A stretch of DNA of 64,000 nt from an uncultured Mycoplasmatota bacterium (GTDB lineage Bacteria; Bacillota_I; Bacilli_A; RF39; UBA660): positions 1 to 64,000 of the forward strand of contig CAMSCJ010000001.1 in assembly GCA_947056845.1 (NCBI GenBank). The letters run 5' to 3'. Position numbers and translations under genes: made by a program. The notes beneath the pieces were generated by a model. It was not told the DNA's origin. It saw nothing but the letters and a program-made list of their open reading frames with translations, and did not search any database. Shown here one piece after another: positions 10,301 through 17,963 of this stretch (the first letter of the stretch is position 1; every line of letters begins with the position of its first letter).

Positions 10301-10329
10301 TTGACATTTTTATTAAATTTGTTTATAAT
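10301..10329 (+). promoter_or_regulatory. SigA-type promoter
   Basis: A consensus -35 TTGACA (10301-10306) and -10 TATAAT (10324-10329) are separated by 17 nt. They lie about 25 nt upstream of the start of the 118-residue gene. Confidence 0.85.
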
Positions 10330-10354
10330 ACAAGAACGAAAAAGGAGGATTTTT

Positions 10355-10711
10355 ATGTCAGAAGATATAATTACTATATCCCAAAACACCAAATATTCGC
10401 TTTATGGCATAATTAAATCAGAGGAAAGTACAGCTAGAACACTTCTTATACTAAAAATAGATAATAATAAAATTAATATTGGCGAATTAATTAATAGTGA
10501 TACATATCATGAATGGGTGGAAGTTAATGAACAAGCAATTGCTATTGTAGGAAAAGATAGTTCGTCTAAAAACCAGTATTTAAAAACCCTATTTTATATT
10601 CCAGATAAAAGTTTTGTTTCAAACGATTCAAATAACTTAATAACCAAATTTAAAGAATTGTTTGGAATAAAGGACAATAATCAAAAAGTAAAAATATATA
10701 AAAGAAGCTGA
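10355..10711 (+). CDS. small cytoplasmic hypothetical protein
   Basis: 118 residues from MSEDIITISQ. The start is set by AAGGAGG at a standard distance, and a near-perfect promoter precedes it. The predicted protein is soluble and mixed alpha/beta, with no known motif; the segment TYHEWVEVNEQAIAIVG suggests a small beta-rich domain. The strong promoter, strong ribosome site and its own terminator imply good expression. Function unknown. Confidence 0.6.
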   Translation: MSEDIITISQNTKYSLYGIIKSEESTARTLLILKIDNNKINIGELINSDTYHEWVEVNEQAIAIVGKDSSSKNQYLKTLFYIPDKSFVSNDSNNLITKFKELFGIKDNNQKVKIYKRS

Positions 10712-10735
10712 TTTTAATTTTAAAAATCAGTTTTC
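10708..10735. terminator. bidirectional terminator
   Basis: The stem CTGATTTT/AAAATCAG has a 7-nt loop and T-rich tails on both strands. It lies between the small gene and the convergent dxs, overlapping the dxs 3' end. Confidence 0.7.
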
Positions 10736-12586
10736 TTTTTTTCTATATAATTTTTTTATTTCTAATATAATACTATCAATATCCAGATGCTCTTGAACCA
10801 ATAGTTCATCAACTGTGCCATGATCAATAAATTTATCTTGATACCCTAAAATCTTAATTTTTTGTCTAAAACCTAGATTATTTAATTCATATAATACTTG
10901 TTGCCCAAAACCACCAATAATATTATTATCCTCTAATGTTAAAACATTATAATTTTGTTTTACTATTTTCTTTAAATATTCCCTATCTAATGGTTTAATA
11001 AATAAAGCATTAATAATAATTGGATTATATTTTTTGAAAATTTTTTCTTTAGCTAAACAAGCTAATTCAACCATTTTACCAGTAGCTAAAATAACAACTG
11101 TATCACCATCACTAACATTCTCCCATTTACTACTTTTTATCTTTTTAATAGGTTCTAATTTAAGTGTATTACTCCCTCTTGGATAACGAATAGCCACAGG
11201 ATTATTTTTACTAAATGCATACTCTAATAAAGCATCCAGTTCTTGAACGCATTTCGGTGCTAAAATTTCTATATTTGGCATCATATTTAAATAGGATAAA
11301 TCAAAAACTCCCTGATGTGTTTTACCATCATTACCAACTAATCCAGATCGGTCAATTGCGAAAACAACTGGTAAATTTTGTAAACAAACATCCATTAACA
11401 ATTGATCAAAACCACGTTGTAAGAATGTAGAATAAACAGCAAATACTGGCTTTAGTCCATTAGCTGACATACCACCTGCTAATGTAACTGCATGTTCTTC
11501 CGTAATACCAACATCGAAAATGCGATTAGGAAAAATTTCGGAAAATTCGCTTAAACCAGTTCCTGTAATCATAGAGGCAGTTATTGCAACAATTCTTTTA
11601 TCTTTTTTGGCAAGACTAACTAAAGATGAACCAAACACGTCAGAATATGTCAAACTACTTTTACTAGATATATTCCCTGTTTTAATATCAAATTTTGAAA
11701 TCGCATGAAACCTATTAGGATTTTGCAAAGCTGGTAAATAGCCAAGCCCTTTTGTTGTGACAACATGCAAAACTATCGGTTCATTTAAATTTTTTATTTT
11801 TCTTAATATTTTATTTAAGTCTTTAATATTATTGCCATCAACAGGTCCAATATAGCGGATACCCAAATCCTCAAAAAAGATTGGTGTAAAAAAAAGACTT
11901 TTGAAACTATTTTTTATTTTTCTTGCAATGTTCACTAATTTATTACTATTCTTGCGATCTAATTTATAATGAACCTTCTCCTTTAATTTATTATAAGATG
12001 GTGTAAGTCTTACTTTATTTAAACATTTTTGTAAACCACCTACATTTAAAGAAATACTCATTTCATTATCATTTAAAATAATAAGCATCTTACTATGATT
12101 AAAACCTAAGTCATTTAAAGCTTCATAGACCATTCCCCCGGTTAAAGCTCCATCACCAATAACAGAAATTACATTATAATCTTCACCTTTTAAATCTCTA
12201 GCCCTAGCCATACCTAAACTAGCAGAAATAGAATTACTACTATGCCCTGTATCAAAAAAATCAAAGGAACTTTCTTCTCTTTTAGGAAATCCACTTAAGC
12301 CCTTATATTGTCTTAATGTATTAAATTTATCTTTTCTATCCGTTAAAATTTTATATACATAGCTTTGATGACCTACATCAAAAACAATTTTATCTTTTGT
12401 AAAATCAAAATTATATAAAAGCGCAATTGTAAGTTCAACTACTCCTAGGTTGGATGCTAAATGACCACCTGTTTTAGATATATTATTTATTAAAAATTCT
12501 CTAATTTCTGCTGCTAACTGGTTTAATTCTGATAAACTCAAATCTTTTATATCGGAAGGATTATTAATTTTATCTAGTAGCTGCAT
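10727..12586 (-). CDS. dxs: 1-deoxy-D-xylulose-5-phosphate synthase
   Basis: 619 residues, full length. The enzyme condenses pyruvate and glyceraldehyde 3-phosphate in a thiamine-diphosphate-dependent reaction, the first step of the MEP isoprenoid pathway. Visible motifs: GHSSNSISASLGMA near residue 113, the ThDP/Mg site GDGALTGGMVYEALND near 143, GPVDGNN, the catalytic-Glu segment GITEEHAVTLAGG near 363, and RSGLVGNDGKTHQG. The C-terminal transketolase domain is complete (TLEDNNIIGGFGQ). It is a stand-alone gene with a convergent neighbour; other MEP genes are not in the window. Confidence 0.97.
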   Translation of the reverse strand: MQLLDKINNPSDIKDLSLSELNQLAAEIREFLINNISKTGGHLASNLGVVELTIALLYNFDFTKDKIVFDVGHQSYVYKILTDRKDKFNTLRQYKGLSGFPKREESSFDFFDTGHSSNSISASLGMARARDLKGEDYNVISVIGDGALTGGMVYEALNDLGFNHSKMLIILNDNEMSISLNVGGLQKCLNKVRLTPSYNKLKEKVHYKLDRKNSNKLVNIARKIKNSFKSLFFTPIFFEDLGIRYIGPVDGNNIKDLNKILRKIKNLNEPIVLHVVTTKGLGYLPALQNPNRFHAISKFDIKTGNISSKSSLTYSDVFGSSLVSLAKKDKRIVAITASMITGTGLSEFSEIFPNRIFDVGITEEHAVTLAGGMSANGLKPVFAVYSTFLQRGFDQLLMDVCLQNLPVVFAIDRSGLVGNDGKTHQGVFDLSYLNMMPNIEILAPKCVQELDALLEYAFSKNNPVAIRYPRGSNTLKLEPIKKIKSSKWENVSDGDTVVILATGKMVELACLAKEKIFKKYNPIIINALFIKPLDREYLKKIVKQNYNVLTLEDNNIIGGFGQQVLYELNNLGFRQKIKILGYQDKFIDHGTVDELLVQEHLDIDSIILEIKKLYRKKEN

Positions 12587-12746
12587 AAAAACACGACACT
12601 TTCTTTTAACATTATATAATAATTGGTAAAAAAAAGAAAGTTATAAAATTTTGATAAAAACACTTTCTACTTAAAGATAAATAGTTATTGATTTAAAAAG
12701 ATACATTTTATATATTAAATTATTCAATACCTAAATATTAAAATTT

Positions 12747-13068
12747 TTATCTTAAAGATTCGATTTTCTCTATAGGCATATTAGTATATTTGGAAATAAG
12801 TGAAACATCAACATTTTCTATTAACATATTTTTAACAATTTCGCGTTTACTTTGATTTATTCCAACTTCAACACCATCATCATAAGCGTCCTCATAATGC
12901 TCTTTTTCTTCCATCATTAATTTTTCTATATCTTCCATTTTTTCATACTCCTTACTATCTAAATTATATATTTTTATTTCTTCTAATATTTTCTTATAAA
13001 TTTTATTCTTGATTACTAAATATTTTTTTAAACAAGTAATCATTTTCTAATGTATATATTTTGTTCAT
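12747..13068 (-). pseudogene. Rpn-family nuclease remnant with internal deletion
   Basis: From 13068 the sequence reads the Rpn N-terminus (MNKIYTLENDYLFKKIFS) and then meets a stop. The C-terminal part (KIYKKILEEIKIYNLDSKEY through VDVSLISKYTNMPIEKIESLR) follows in another frame. The central PD-(D/E)XK nuclease core, present in the intact paralogue at 19869-20690, is missing. The upstream flank (GTTAACTT, TAATTAAATTATA) matches the flank of the intact gene. The 98-codon reading frame alone would encode only the C-terminal tail. Confidence 0.75.
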
Positions 13069-13292
13069 TTGTTAACTTGTAATTAAATTATATATAACGC
13101 AATTTAAATTGTCAATATATATTTTAATTTATCTCCTTTCATATATAAATATATACATAACTCATTTAAAATCCTTTTTTATTTTTCTTTATATTACTTC
13201 TTTATTATATATTTTTGTTTTGATAATTGTAATGTTATAATTTCAATATTAAGTAAGAAAAAAATCTCTAAGACTCATCTTAAAGATTCTAT

Positions 13293-13655
13293 TTAATCTA
13301 TCACAAAATCAAATGATACTGCATCAGATAAATCATAATTAACACTAGTTTCTATTTTAATATCACCATCAATATAAATAGTTTTATCTATTTTAACATT
13401 AAAGGTACAAATAATATTATTACTAGCATCTTTAACAATAATTTCTAAATAATTTATATAAACATTTTCTGGCGAATTATTTACAAGCGTTGCTTTAAAT
13501 GTTGAAACATTATTTTTGGTTATAATGGAAGGATTTTTTAAATCAATGATATTACTTTCACCTGAAACACTTAATAAGATAGTATTTTTAATAGCTACTA
13601 AATGCAAAGTAATAGCTATTAAAATAACACCTGCTAAATATTTTATATATTTCAT
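13293..13655 (-). CDS. small exported/anchored protein at the end of the spoVA operon
   Basis: 120 residues. The N-terminal hydrophobic segment (KYLAGVILIAITLHLVAI) is a signal peptide or anchor, followed by a small beta-rich domain (FKATLVNNSPENVYINYLEI ... FNVKIDKTIYIDGD) reminiscent of FxLYD-type domains. Its start overlaps the spoVAE stop (TAATG), so it is translationally coupled to spoVAE. Position implies forespore expression with spoVA, and the product may sit at the forespore membrane. The family is not recognised. Confidence 0.6.
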   Translation of the reverse strand: MKYIKYLAGVILIAITLHLVAIKNTILLSVSGESNIIDLKNPSIITKNNVSTFKATLVNNSPENVYINYLEIIVKDASNNIICTFNVKIDKTIYIDGDIKIETSVNYDLSDAVSFDFVID

Positions 13656-14005
13656 TAATCTTTAGGATTAAAAATTAAAGATAAGAAGAATGAAATTACA
13701 ATTGCTGATATAATTCCAGATGAAGTTAGGTCAAACATTCCCATAGCTAGTCCCATAAAGCCAAATTCAGCGGCTTTTTCTAAAGCGCCATGAATAAGTA
13801 AGTGACCAAAACTTGTAATTGGAACTAAGGCACCTCCGCCAGCCCATAAAACAAATTTATCATAAATATTGAATAAATCTAAAAATGCTCCAATAACTAC
13901 AAATAAGGCTGTTATATGACCGGGAGTAAGTTTGGTATTGTCTAAAATAATTTGACCAATTAAACAAACGATTCCTGCAAAAATAAAGGCATTAACATAT
14001 ATCAT
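13655..14005 (-). CDS. spoVAE: stage V sporulation protein AE
   Basis: 116 residues, hydrophobic, with several helices. It has the SpoVAC/AE fold features PGHITALFVVIGAFLDLF and GGGALVPITSFGHLLIHGA. With SpoVAC and SpoVAD it forms the spore inner-membrane channel that moves dipicolinate into the forespore and releases it in germination. The start overlaps the spoVAD stop (ATGA), indicating translational coupling. The order VAC-VAD-VAE is the conserved core arrangement. Confidence 0.93.
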   Translation of the reverse strand: MIYVNAFIFAGIVCLIGQIILDNTKLTPGHITALFVVIGAFLDLFNIYDKFVLWAGGGALVPITSFGHLLIHGALEKAAEFGFMGLAMGMFDLTSSGIISAIVISFFLSLIFNPKD

Positions 14006-14991
14006 TCTATTACCTCCAAACTAATCGCGTGGGCAATACTTGGAATGGTCATTTTTTCATTAACCATTGTAGGAGACATTAAAGCCCCTGTTGCTACTAA
14101 TAAAACTCTAGTTATTTCTTTCTTTTTCATCTTATTAAAAATATATCCATAAGTAACAAGTGGGGCACAAGCTGGCCCACTAGCCCCAGCATAAACTGGT
14201 TGATTATCTAAATCAAAGATCATACAAGCAGTATCATCATAATTTTTTAATTTAATATTGTATTCTGTTTCCATATATTCTTTTAAAATTTTTTTACCAT
14301 AAATACCTAAATCCCCTGTTAAAACTAAATCATAATAATCGATTTCTCTTTTTGTATCTCTAAGGTGTTCATATATTGTTTGAGCTGCAGCTGGAGCCAT
14401 AACTGCTCCCATATTATAAACATCTTTGATACCCATATCGATTACAGAACCAACTGTACCACTTTCTATTCTTATTCCTTTTTTATCACTAGATAAATAA
14501 GCACTAGCTCCACCAGTCGTAGTGAATGTTGTTGTCTTTCTTTTTGGTCCACCATATTCAATTGGATATCTAAATTGTTTTTCAGCTGAATTATTATGTG
14601 ATGAAACTGAGCAAACACAGTTTTTGATAATTTTTTTATCAACTAAGGAAGAACCAATAATAAGACCTTCAGTACTAGTTGCACAAGCATTATAAACACC
14701 TAAATATGGTATTCCAAGTTTACTTGCAGCATAATTTGAAGAGGTCAATTGATTCATTAAATCTCCAGAGATATGTAAATCAATATCAAAACGTGTTCGC
14801 CCTATTTTATTAAGTAAAATATCAATCGAATCTTCTATTAATTTAGATTCAGCTTGTTCCCAGGTTTTAAGTCCAAAGTAAAAATCATTATAACTTTTAT
14901 CAAAATAACTTTGTAATGGTCCATTTTTTTCATAAGGTCCTGTTACAGTTCCTGTATCATTAATATATACATTATCAAATTTTATTGTCAT
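14002..14991 (-). CDS. spoVAD: stage V sporulation protein AD
   Basis: 329 residues. A thiolase-fold protein that binds Ca-dipicolinate in the SpoVA channel complex. Motifs typical of SpoVAD: DIDLHISGDLMNQLTSSN, GVYNACATSTEG (the degenerate thiolase nucleophile region), the Gly-rich TTGGASAYL, and GASGPACAPLVTYG. It lies 3 nt downstream of spoVAC and overlaps spoVAE by 4 nt. Length and motifs match the family. Confidence 0.96.
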   Translation of the reverse strand: MTIKFDNVYINDTGTVTGPYEKNGPLQSYFDKSYNDFYFGLKTWEQAESKLIEDSIDILLNKIGRTRFDIDLHISGDLMNQLTSSNYAASKLGIPYLGVYNACATSTEGLIIGSSLVDKKIIKNCVCSVSSHNNSAEKQFRYPIEYGGPKRKTTTFTTTGGASAYLSSDKKGIRIESGTVGSVIDMGIKDVYNMGAVMAPAAAQTIYEHLRDTKREIDYYDLVLTGDLGIYGKKILKEYMETEYNIKLKNYDDTACMIFDLDNQPVYAGASGPACAPLVTYGYIFNKMKKKEITRVLLVATGALMSPTMVNEKMTIPSIAHAISLEVIE

Positions 14992-14994
14992 ATT

Positions 14995-15435
14995 TTAACC
15001 TCCAAATATTATAAGTCGTAAAAGTCCAAAGACATAAGCACTAACAACTCCAAAAATGATTACCGCTCCAGCAAGCTTAAACATACTAGCACCAATTCCC
15101 GTAACTAATCCCTCTTTTTTGTAATCTAAGGCAGCACTCATCATCGCATGCGCAAAACCTGTGATTGGTATAAAAAGCCCCGCTTTACAAAAGTTAACCC
15201 ATTTATCAAAAAAGCCAAAACAAGTAAGCAAGCACCCTATAAATATTAAAGTTATTATCATATAAGTTCCTGCCTCTTTAGTTGGTATATCTAAGTAGTA
15301 TGAATAAAGTTGCAAAATAAATTGACCTAAGACTCCCATAAGTCCACCTGATAAAAAAGCAATCATTCCATTATACATTCTATTTTCTTTTGGTGTATGT
15401 TTATCCACTAATTGTTTGTATTTATTTTTTTCCAT
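14995..15435 (-). CDS. spoVAC: stage V sporulation protein AC
   Basis: 146 residues from MEKNKYKQLV, chosen because AGGAGG lies upstream; an in-frame extension to 15483 would cover the promoter. Membrane protein with several helices and the segment KAGLFIPITGFAHAMMSAALD conserved in SpoVAC, the mechanosensitive component of the dipicolinate channel. First gene of the spoVAC-VAD-VAE operon. A SigF/SigG-type promoter lies immediately upstream. Confidence 0.95.
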   Translation of the reverse strand: MEKNKYKQLVDKHTPKENRMYNGMIAFLSGGLMGVLGQFILQLYSYYLDIPTKEAGTYMIITLIFIGCLLTCFGFFDKWVNFCKAGLFIPITGFAHAMMSAALDYKKEGLVTGIGASMFKLAGAVIIFGVVSAYVFGLLRLIIFGG

Positions 15436-15452
15436 AAAATTCCTCCTAAATT

Positions 15453-15482
15453 TATTATGAAAGGAATTTTTAATTATATACA
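15453..15482 (-). promoter_or_regulatory. SigG/SigF-type promoter of the spoVA operon
   Basis: On the minus strand TGTATA and CATAATA are separated by 17 nt, ending about 18 nt before the spoVAC start. The -10 matches the SigG consensus CATNMTA fully and the -35 matches TGMATA at five of six positions. spoVA is a SigG regulon operon in other spore formers. Confidence 0.6.
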
Positions 15483-15518
15483 AAAAAATAATCTATTAAG
15501 TTTTTTAATAGATTATTC
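15482..15518 (-). terminator. terminator upstream of spoVA
   Basis: A 13-bp perfect stem AATAATCTATTAA/TTAATAGATTATT is followed on the minus strand by seven Ts. It would insulate spoVA from minus-strand transcription coming from 15.8-16.8 kb. Confidence 0.65.
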
Positions 15519-15539
15519 ATAAAATATTTCTTTGTTCGC

Positions 15540-15568
15540 TTGTATCGATTGTTAACTAGTAGTATAAT
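15540..15568 (+). promoter_or_regulatory. promoter of the 29-residue peptide mRNA
   Basis: The -35 TTGTAT (15540-15545) and -10 TATAAT (15563-15568) are separated by exactly 17 nt. The predicted transcript has a leader of about 58 nt before the ATG at 15633. Confidence 0.75.
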
Positions 15569-15599
15569 TAGTTTTGGAAATACTAACTGCCCTTTACTT

Positions 15600-15623
15600 G
15601 CCTCTAACTTTTAAGAAGGAGGC
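15600..15623 (+). promoter_or_regulatory. hairpin sequestering the ribosome binding site
   Basis: GCCTC (15600-15604) can pair with GAGGC (15619-15623), with a few more pairs inside. The second arm is the core of the ribosome site AAGAAGGAGG (15613-15622). Such masking of the Shine-Dalgarno is common in type I toxin mRNAs. Confidence 0.5.
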
Positions 15624-15632
15624 TTGATATTT

Positions 15633-15722
15633 ATGAGGAAAAAGAATTTATTAATCTCGTTTCTAATACTAATTATCATTTTATTAATAGTCTCTTTATT
15701 GATTCTAGTAGTAAAAAAATAG
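15633..15722 (+). CDS. 29-residue hydrophobic peptide, putative type I toxin
   Basis: The peptide has a basic N-terminus (MRKKN), about 22 hydrophobic residues (Leu, Ile, Val) and ends VVKK. This is the form of membrane-acting type I toxins of the Fst/TxpA/BsrG kind, though no direct relationship is claimed. Support for a real gene: a consensus promoter at 17-nt spacing, a very strong ribosome site 10 nt upstream, the hairpin masking that site, and a convergent antisense gene overlapping the 3' end of the ORF. It lies alone between spoVAC and a surface protein gene. An alternative is a small regulatory membrane peptide. Confidence 0.7.
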   Translation: MRKKNLLISFLILIIILLIVSLLILVVKK

Positions 15723-15833
15723 TACTCAATTTACTTACGTAGATTCAGTACTCTAACCATTTAACTTGGGACAAGTACTCAAAACGCTAAGTTCAAGTAT
15801 TTCCCTTTTTTATTATATGCAGGTCTCCTTGAC
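15713..15833 (-). ncRNA. antisense RNA to the 29-residue peptide mRNA (putative antitoxin)
   Basis: A near-consensus promoter on the minus strand (15840-15868) should start a transcript near 15833. That RNA runs into the peptide gene and ends at a hairpin formed by AGTACT repeats (15721-15726 and 15747-15752, with inner TAC/GTA pairs), followed by seven Ts opposite the last Lys codons (15713-15719). The predicted length is about 120 nt. It would pair with the 3' end of the ORF and the 3' untranslated part of the mRNA. This is the arrangement of txpA/RatA and bsrG/SR4. Confidence 0.65.
15763..15812 (+). terminator. probable terminator of the peptide mRNA
   Basis: Inverted arms AACTTG (15763-15768) and CAAGT (15794-15798) are followed by a CCC and six Ts. 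The hairpin has a large loop and is less convincing than the antisense terminator. Confidence 0.4.
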
Positions 15834-15839
15834 ATATTC

Positions 15840-15868
15840 ATAATAACATATTTATACATTTTTGTCAA
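15840..15868 (-). promoter_or_regulatory. promoter of the antisense RNA
   Basis: On the minus strand TTGACA (15868-15863) and TATTAT (15845-15840) are separated by 17 nt. This is one of the best SigA-like promoters in the window, and it points into the peptide gene. Confidence 0.8.
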
Positions 15869-15886
15869 AATAAATAATATAGAAGT

Positions 15887-16816
15887 TTAATTACTATTTT
15901 TTGTATGTTTAGATTTTTTCATTTTTAATAACATAAGCATAATAGCTATTAATGAAAAAAGAACTGTTAAACCAAATATTTGCATATTTGTATCTAATGT
16001 TTTAGGGTTATTAACCATATCCTTATTCTCTAATGATGAATTACTATCATTAGGATTTCTATCAATTTCCTCATACTTATCATCATTTGAGGGTTTATTA
16101 TTTTCTTCGTTATCAACTATTTCTGTATTAGAAATATTAATATTTTTTTCACCTAAACATGTTGTTTGACCATCTTCTAATTGCTTACAATTAGCTCCAA
16201 AAATAAGATCATTTGTATCAGTACTACCAATATTATCCTTTAATATTGAATTAGCAATATTAGATTTATTAATAACCTTTGTTATATTGTTATTTGCGAA
16301 TGCTAATTTTTCAATTCTTACGACACTACTTGGTATAGTTATGGCTTCTATATTATTATTATAAAAAGCTTTTTCACGAATTGATGTAACAGTATCTGGT
16401 ATTATTATACTTGTTATATTTTTGTTAGCGAAGGCATCGTTAGCTATTGTTATGCTATAAATCAATTCAACACCAGTATGCAGAGAACCATCATACTTAT
16501 CTAAATTAGTGGGAATTACAACATCTGTTATTGTCTCAAAACCATATTCATTTCCTTCATAACATTTATATTCATTTATTTCAACAATTTGTGTCATATC
16601 CGACCAATGACAAACAGGCATACATAAATTATTTCCATCTTCAGTCGTCTCACATATATAATCATCACATTCCTCTATTGGTCCAGCCATATATCTAGCA
16701 TACCCAAAACAATAATCAGGTGTTTCTTCTAATGCCTTAACATTATCTTTTATCAAAAAAATTATTAATATAACTAATACTTTTAATAAACCTTTAAATT
16801 GAACACTTATTTTCAT
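15887..16816 (-). CDS. BspA-type leucine-rich-repeat surface protein with sorting signal
   Basis: About 309 residues. A signal peptide is followed by a Cys-rich stretch (CDDYICETTEDGNNLCMPVC). Next come at least two LRR_5/BspA repeats (FANKNITSIIIPDTVTSI and FYNNNIEAITIPSSVVRI), an Asn/Asp-rich linker, then NPKTLD, a hydrophobic helix and a basic tail (KMKKSKHTK). NPKTxD followed by a helix and Lys-rich end resembles a sortase sorting signal, so the protein is probably attached to the wall. BspA repeats often mediate adhesion. The start at MKISVQFK has GGGTGGT upstream. Confidence 0.75.
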   Translation of the reverse strand: MKISVQFKGLLKVLVILIIFLIKDNVKALEETPDYCFGYARYMAGPIEECDDYICETTEDGNNLCMPVCHWSDMTQIVEINEYKCYEGNEYGFETITDVVIPTNLDKYDGSLHTGVELIYSITIANDAFANKNITSIIIPDTVTSIREKAFYNNNIEAITIPSSVVRIEKLAFANNNITKVINKSNIANSILKDNIGSTDTNDLIFGANCKQLEDGQTTCLGEKNINISNTEIVDNEENNKPSNDDKYEEIDRNPNDSNSSLENKDMVNNPKTLDTNMQIFGLTVLFSLIAIMLMLLKMKKSKHTKNSN

Positions 16817-16876
16817 AAATACCACCCTTAATTATTTTAACACCTTCACAAAATAAATGACATTAATTAATGTTAT

Positions 16877-16909
16877 AAAAAGACAAACTAAGCTGCTAGT
16901 TTGTCTTTT
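16877..16909 (-). terminator. terminator overlapping the end of sigF
   Basis: A perfect 13-bp stem, AAAAGACAAACTA and its complement, has a 6-nt loop and a T-rich tail. The last codons of sigF form one arm. Confidence 0.8.
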
Positions 16910-17559
16910 AACTTCATTAAAACTTTTTTCTCTTTTCTTGATACTTGTACTTGCGTCATTCCTAAAATTTGAGCGGTTTCTGTTTGTGTCATATCACACA
17001 TATATCTTTGCTCAATTAACTCCCTTTCTAATTCAGGTAATAAAGAAAGTTCGTTTCTAAGCGCAATTAAATCATCAAGATTATTTGTCCTCTGCTCACT
17101 TACAGAATCATACAAGGTAATTTGTTTTCCATCGTTATTAATCGGTTCATCTAAACTTTGCAAAACGTTAGTTGATTGCATGGCTTCAGCAATGAAGTAT
17201 TCATCAATTTCTAAATAATTAGAAAGTTCTTTTATTGTTGGTTGTCGCATTAATTTTTGTGTTAATAATATTGAGGCCTTTTCAATCTGTAAATTTAATT
17301 TGGTTATATCACGGCTTATTTTAATTCCCTTATCTTCTCTTACAAATTTTTTCATTTCTCCTAATATATATTTATAAGCATAGGTTGTAAATTTAGTATT
17401 AAAATTTGTATTATACTTTTTATAAGCGGTAGTTAAACCCTTTGCACCTGCTTGAAATAAATCCTCTTTATTAGGATAATTTTTAAAATAGTTCAAATGT
17501 GAGATAGAATAAATTAGATTTTTACTTTCTTCTGTAATTTGTTCTAAACTTTGATTCAT
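16888..17559 (-). CDS. sigF: RNA polymerase sporulation sigma factor SigF-like
   Basis: 223 residues. It is a sigma-70 factor of the SigB/F/G group, with region 2 (EDLFQAGAKGLTTAYKKYN, FTTYAYKYILGEMKKFVRED) and region 4 ending GMTQVQVSRKEKKVLMKL, close to SigF. In Bacillus, SigF is the first forespore sigma and is held inactive by SpoIIAB. Here it follows the spoIIAA-like gene after only 9 nt, with GGAGG in the gap, and no spoIIAB is present between them. SigG is the main alternative, but its location after a spoIIAA-like gene favours SigF. Confidence 0.85.
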   Translation of the reverse strand: MNQSLEQITEESKNLIYSISHLNYFKNYPNKEDLFQAGAKGLTTAYKKYNTNFNTKFTTYAYKYILGEMKKFVREDKGIKISRDITKLNLQIEKASILLTQKLMRQPTIKELSNYLEIDEYFIAEAMQSTNVLQSLDEPINNDGKQITLYDSVSEQRTNNLDDLIALRNELSLLPELERELIEQRYMCDMTQTETAQILGMTQVQVSRKEKKVLMKLKDKLAA

Positions 17560-17568
17560 TTAGCCTCC

Positions 17569-17916
17569 TCATACATTAATTAATTGTAAAGCAGTTAATT
17601 CATCAGTTATTTCATTAGCGTATTTAAGCAAACGACTATTTTTAAATTTTTTTCTAACTTCATCGTTATTAATCCCACATACCATTAAATTTCCTTGATT
17701 GTTCCTTAAAAGCTCATAACTATAAAATAAAGTACTAATACCTTTAATATCAATATAGTTAAGATTTTCAACATTATAAACAATATTTTTAAAGCCATTC
17801 TTGGCAATTAAATTTGTAACCTTTTCATTTAAAATACCAACTGTTTTTTTATTTAGAACCCCTTTTAAACGGATGAAAAAGATGCCACGTCTAAACTCTG
17901 TTTCTACCTCTAACAT
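17569..17916 (-). CDS. spoIIAA: SpoIIAA-like STAS protein lacking the phosphorylatable serine
   Basis: 115 residues, a STAS domain that aligns without gaps in its core to SpoIIAA. In Bacillus subtilis the motif is D56-S57-S58-G59, and Ser58 is phosphorylated by SpoIIAB. Here the same positions read D56-I57-K58-G59 (NYIDIKGIS), so both serines are gone. The partner kinase/anti-sigma gene spoIIAB is also absent from the operon. The gene keeps its sporulation context: two Spo0A-box-like sites upstream and sigF directly downstream. It may act on SigF in another way, or be a remnant under weak constraint; its even codon use and intact frame argue for function. Confidence 0.8.
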   Translation of the reverse strand: MLEVETEFRRGIFFIRLKGVLNKKTVGILNEKVTNLIAKNGFKNIVYNVENLNYIDIKGISTLFYSYELLRNNQGNLMVCGINNDEVRKKFKNSRLLKYANEITDELTALQLINV

Positions 17917-17963
17917 ATATCACCTCGCTATTCTAATTTAGCACATATTTTTTTATTTTATAC

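Noticed and set aside
13069-13292. Possible small RNA in the gap after the Rpn remnant
   Set aside because: Only A/T-rich sequence without a paired promoter and terminator could be seen.
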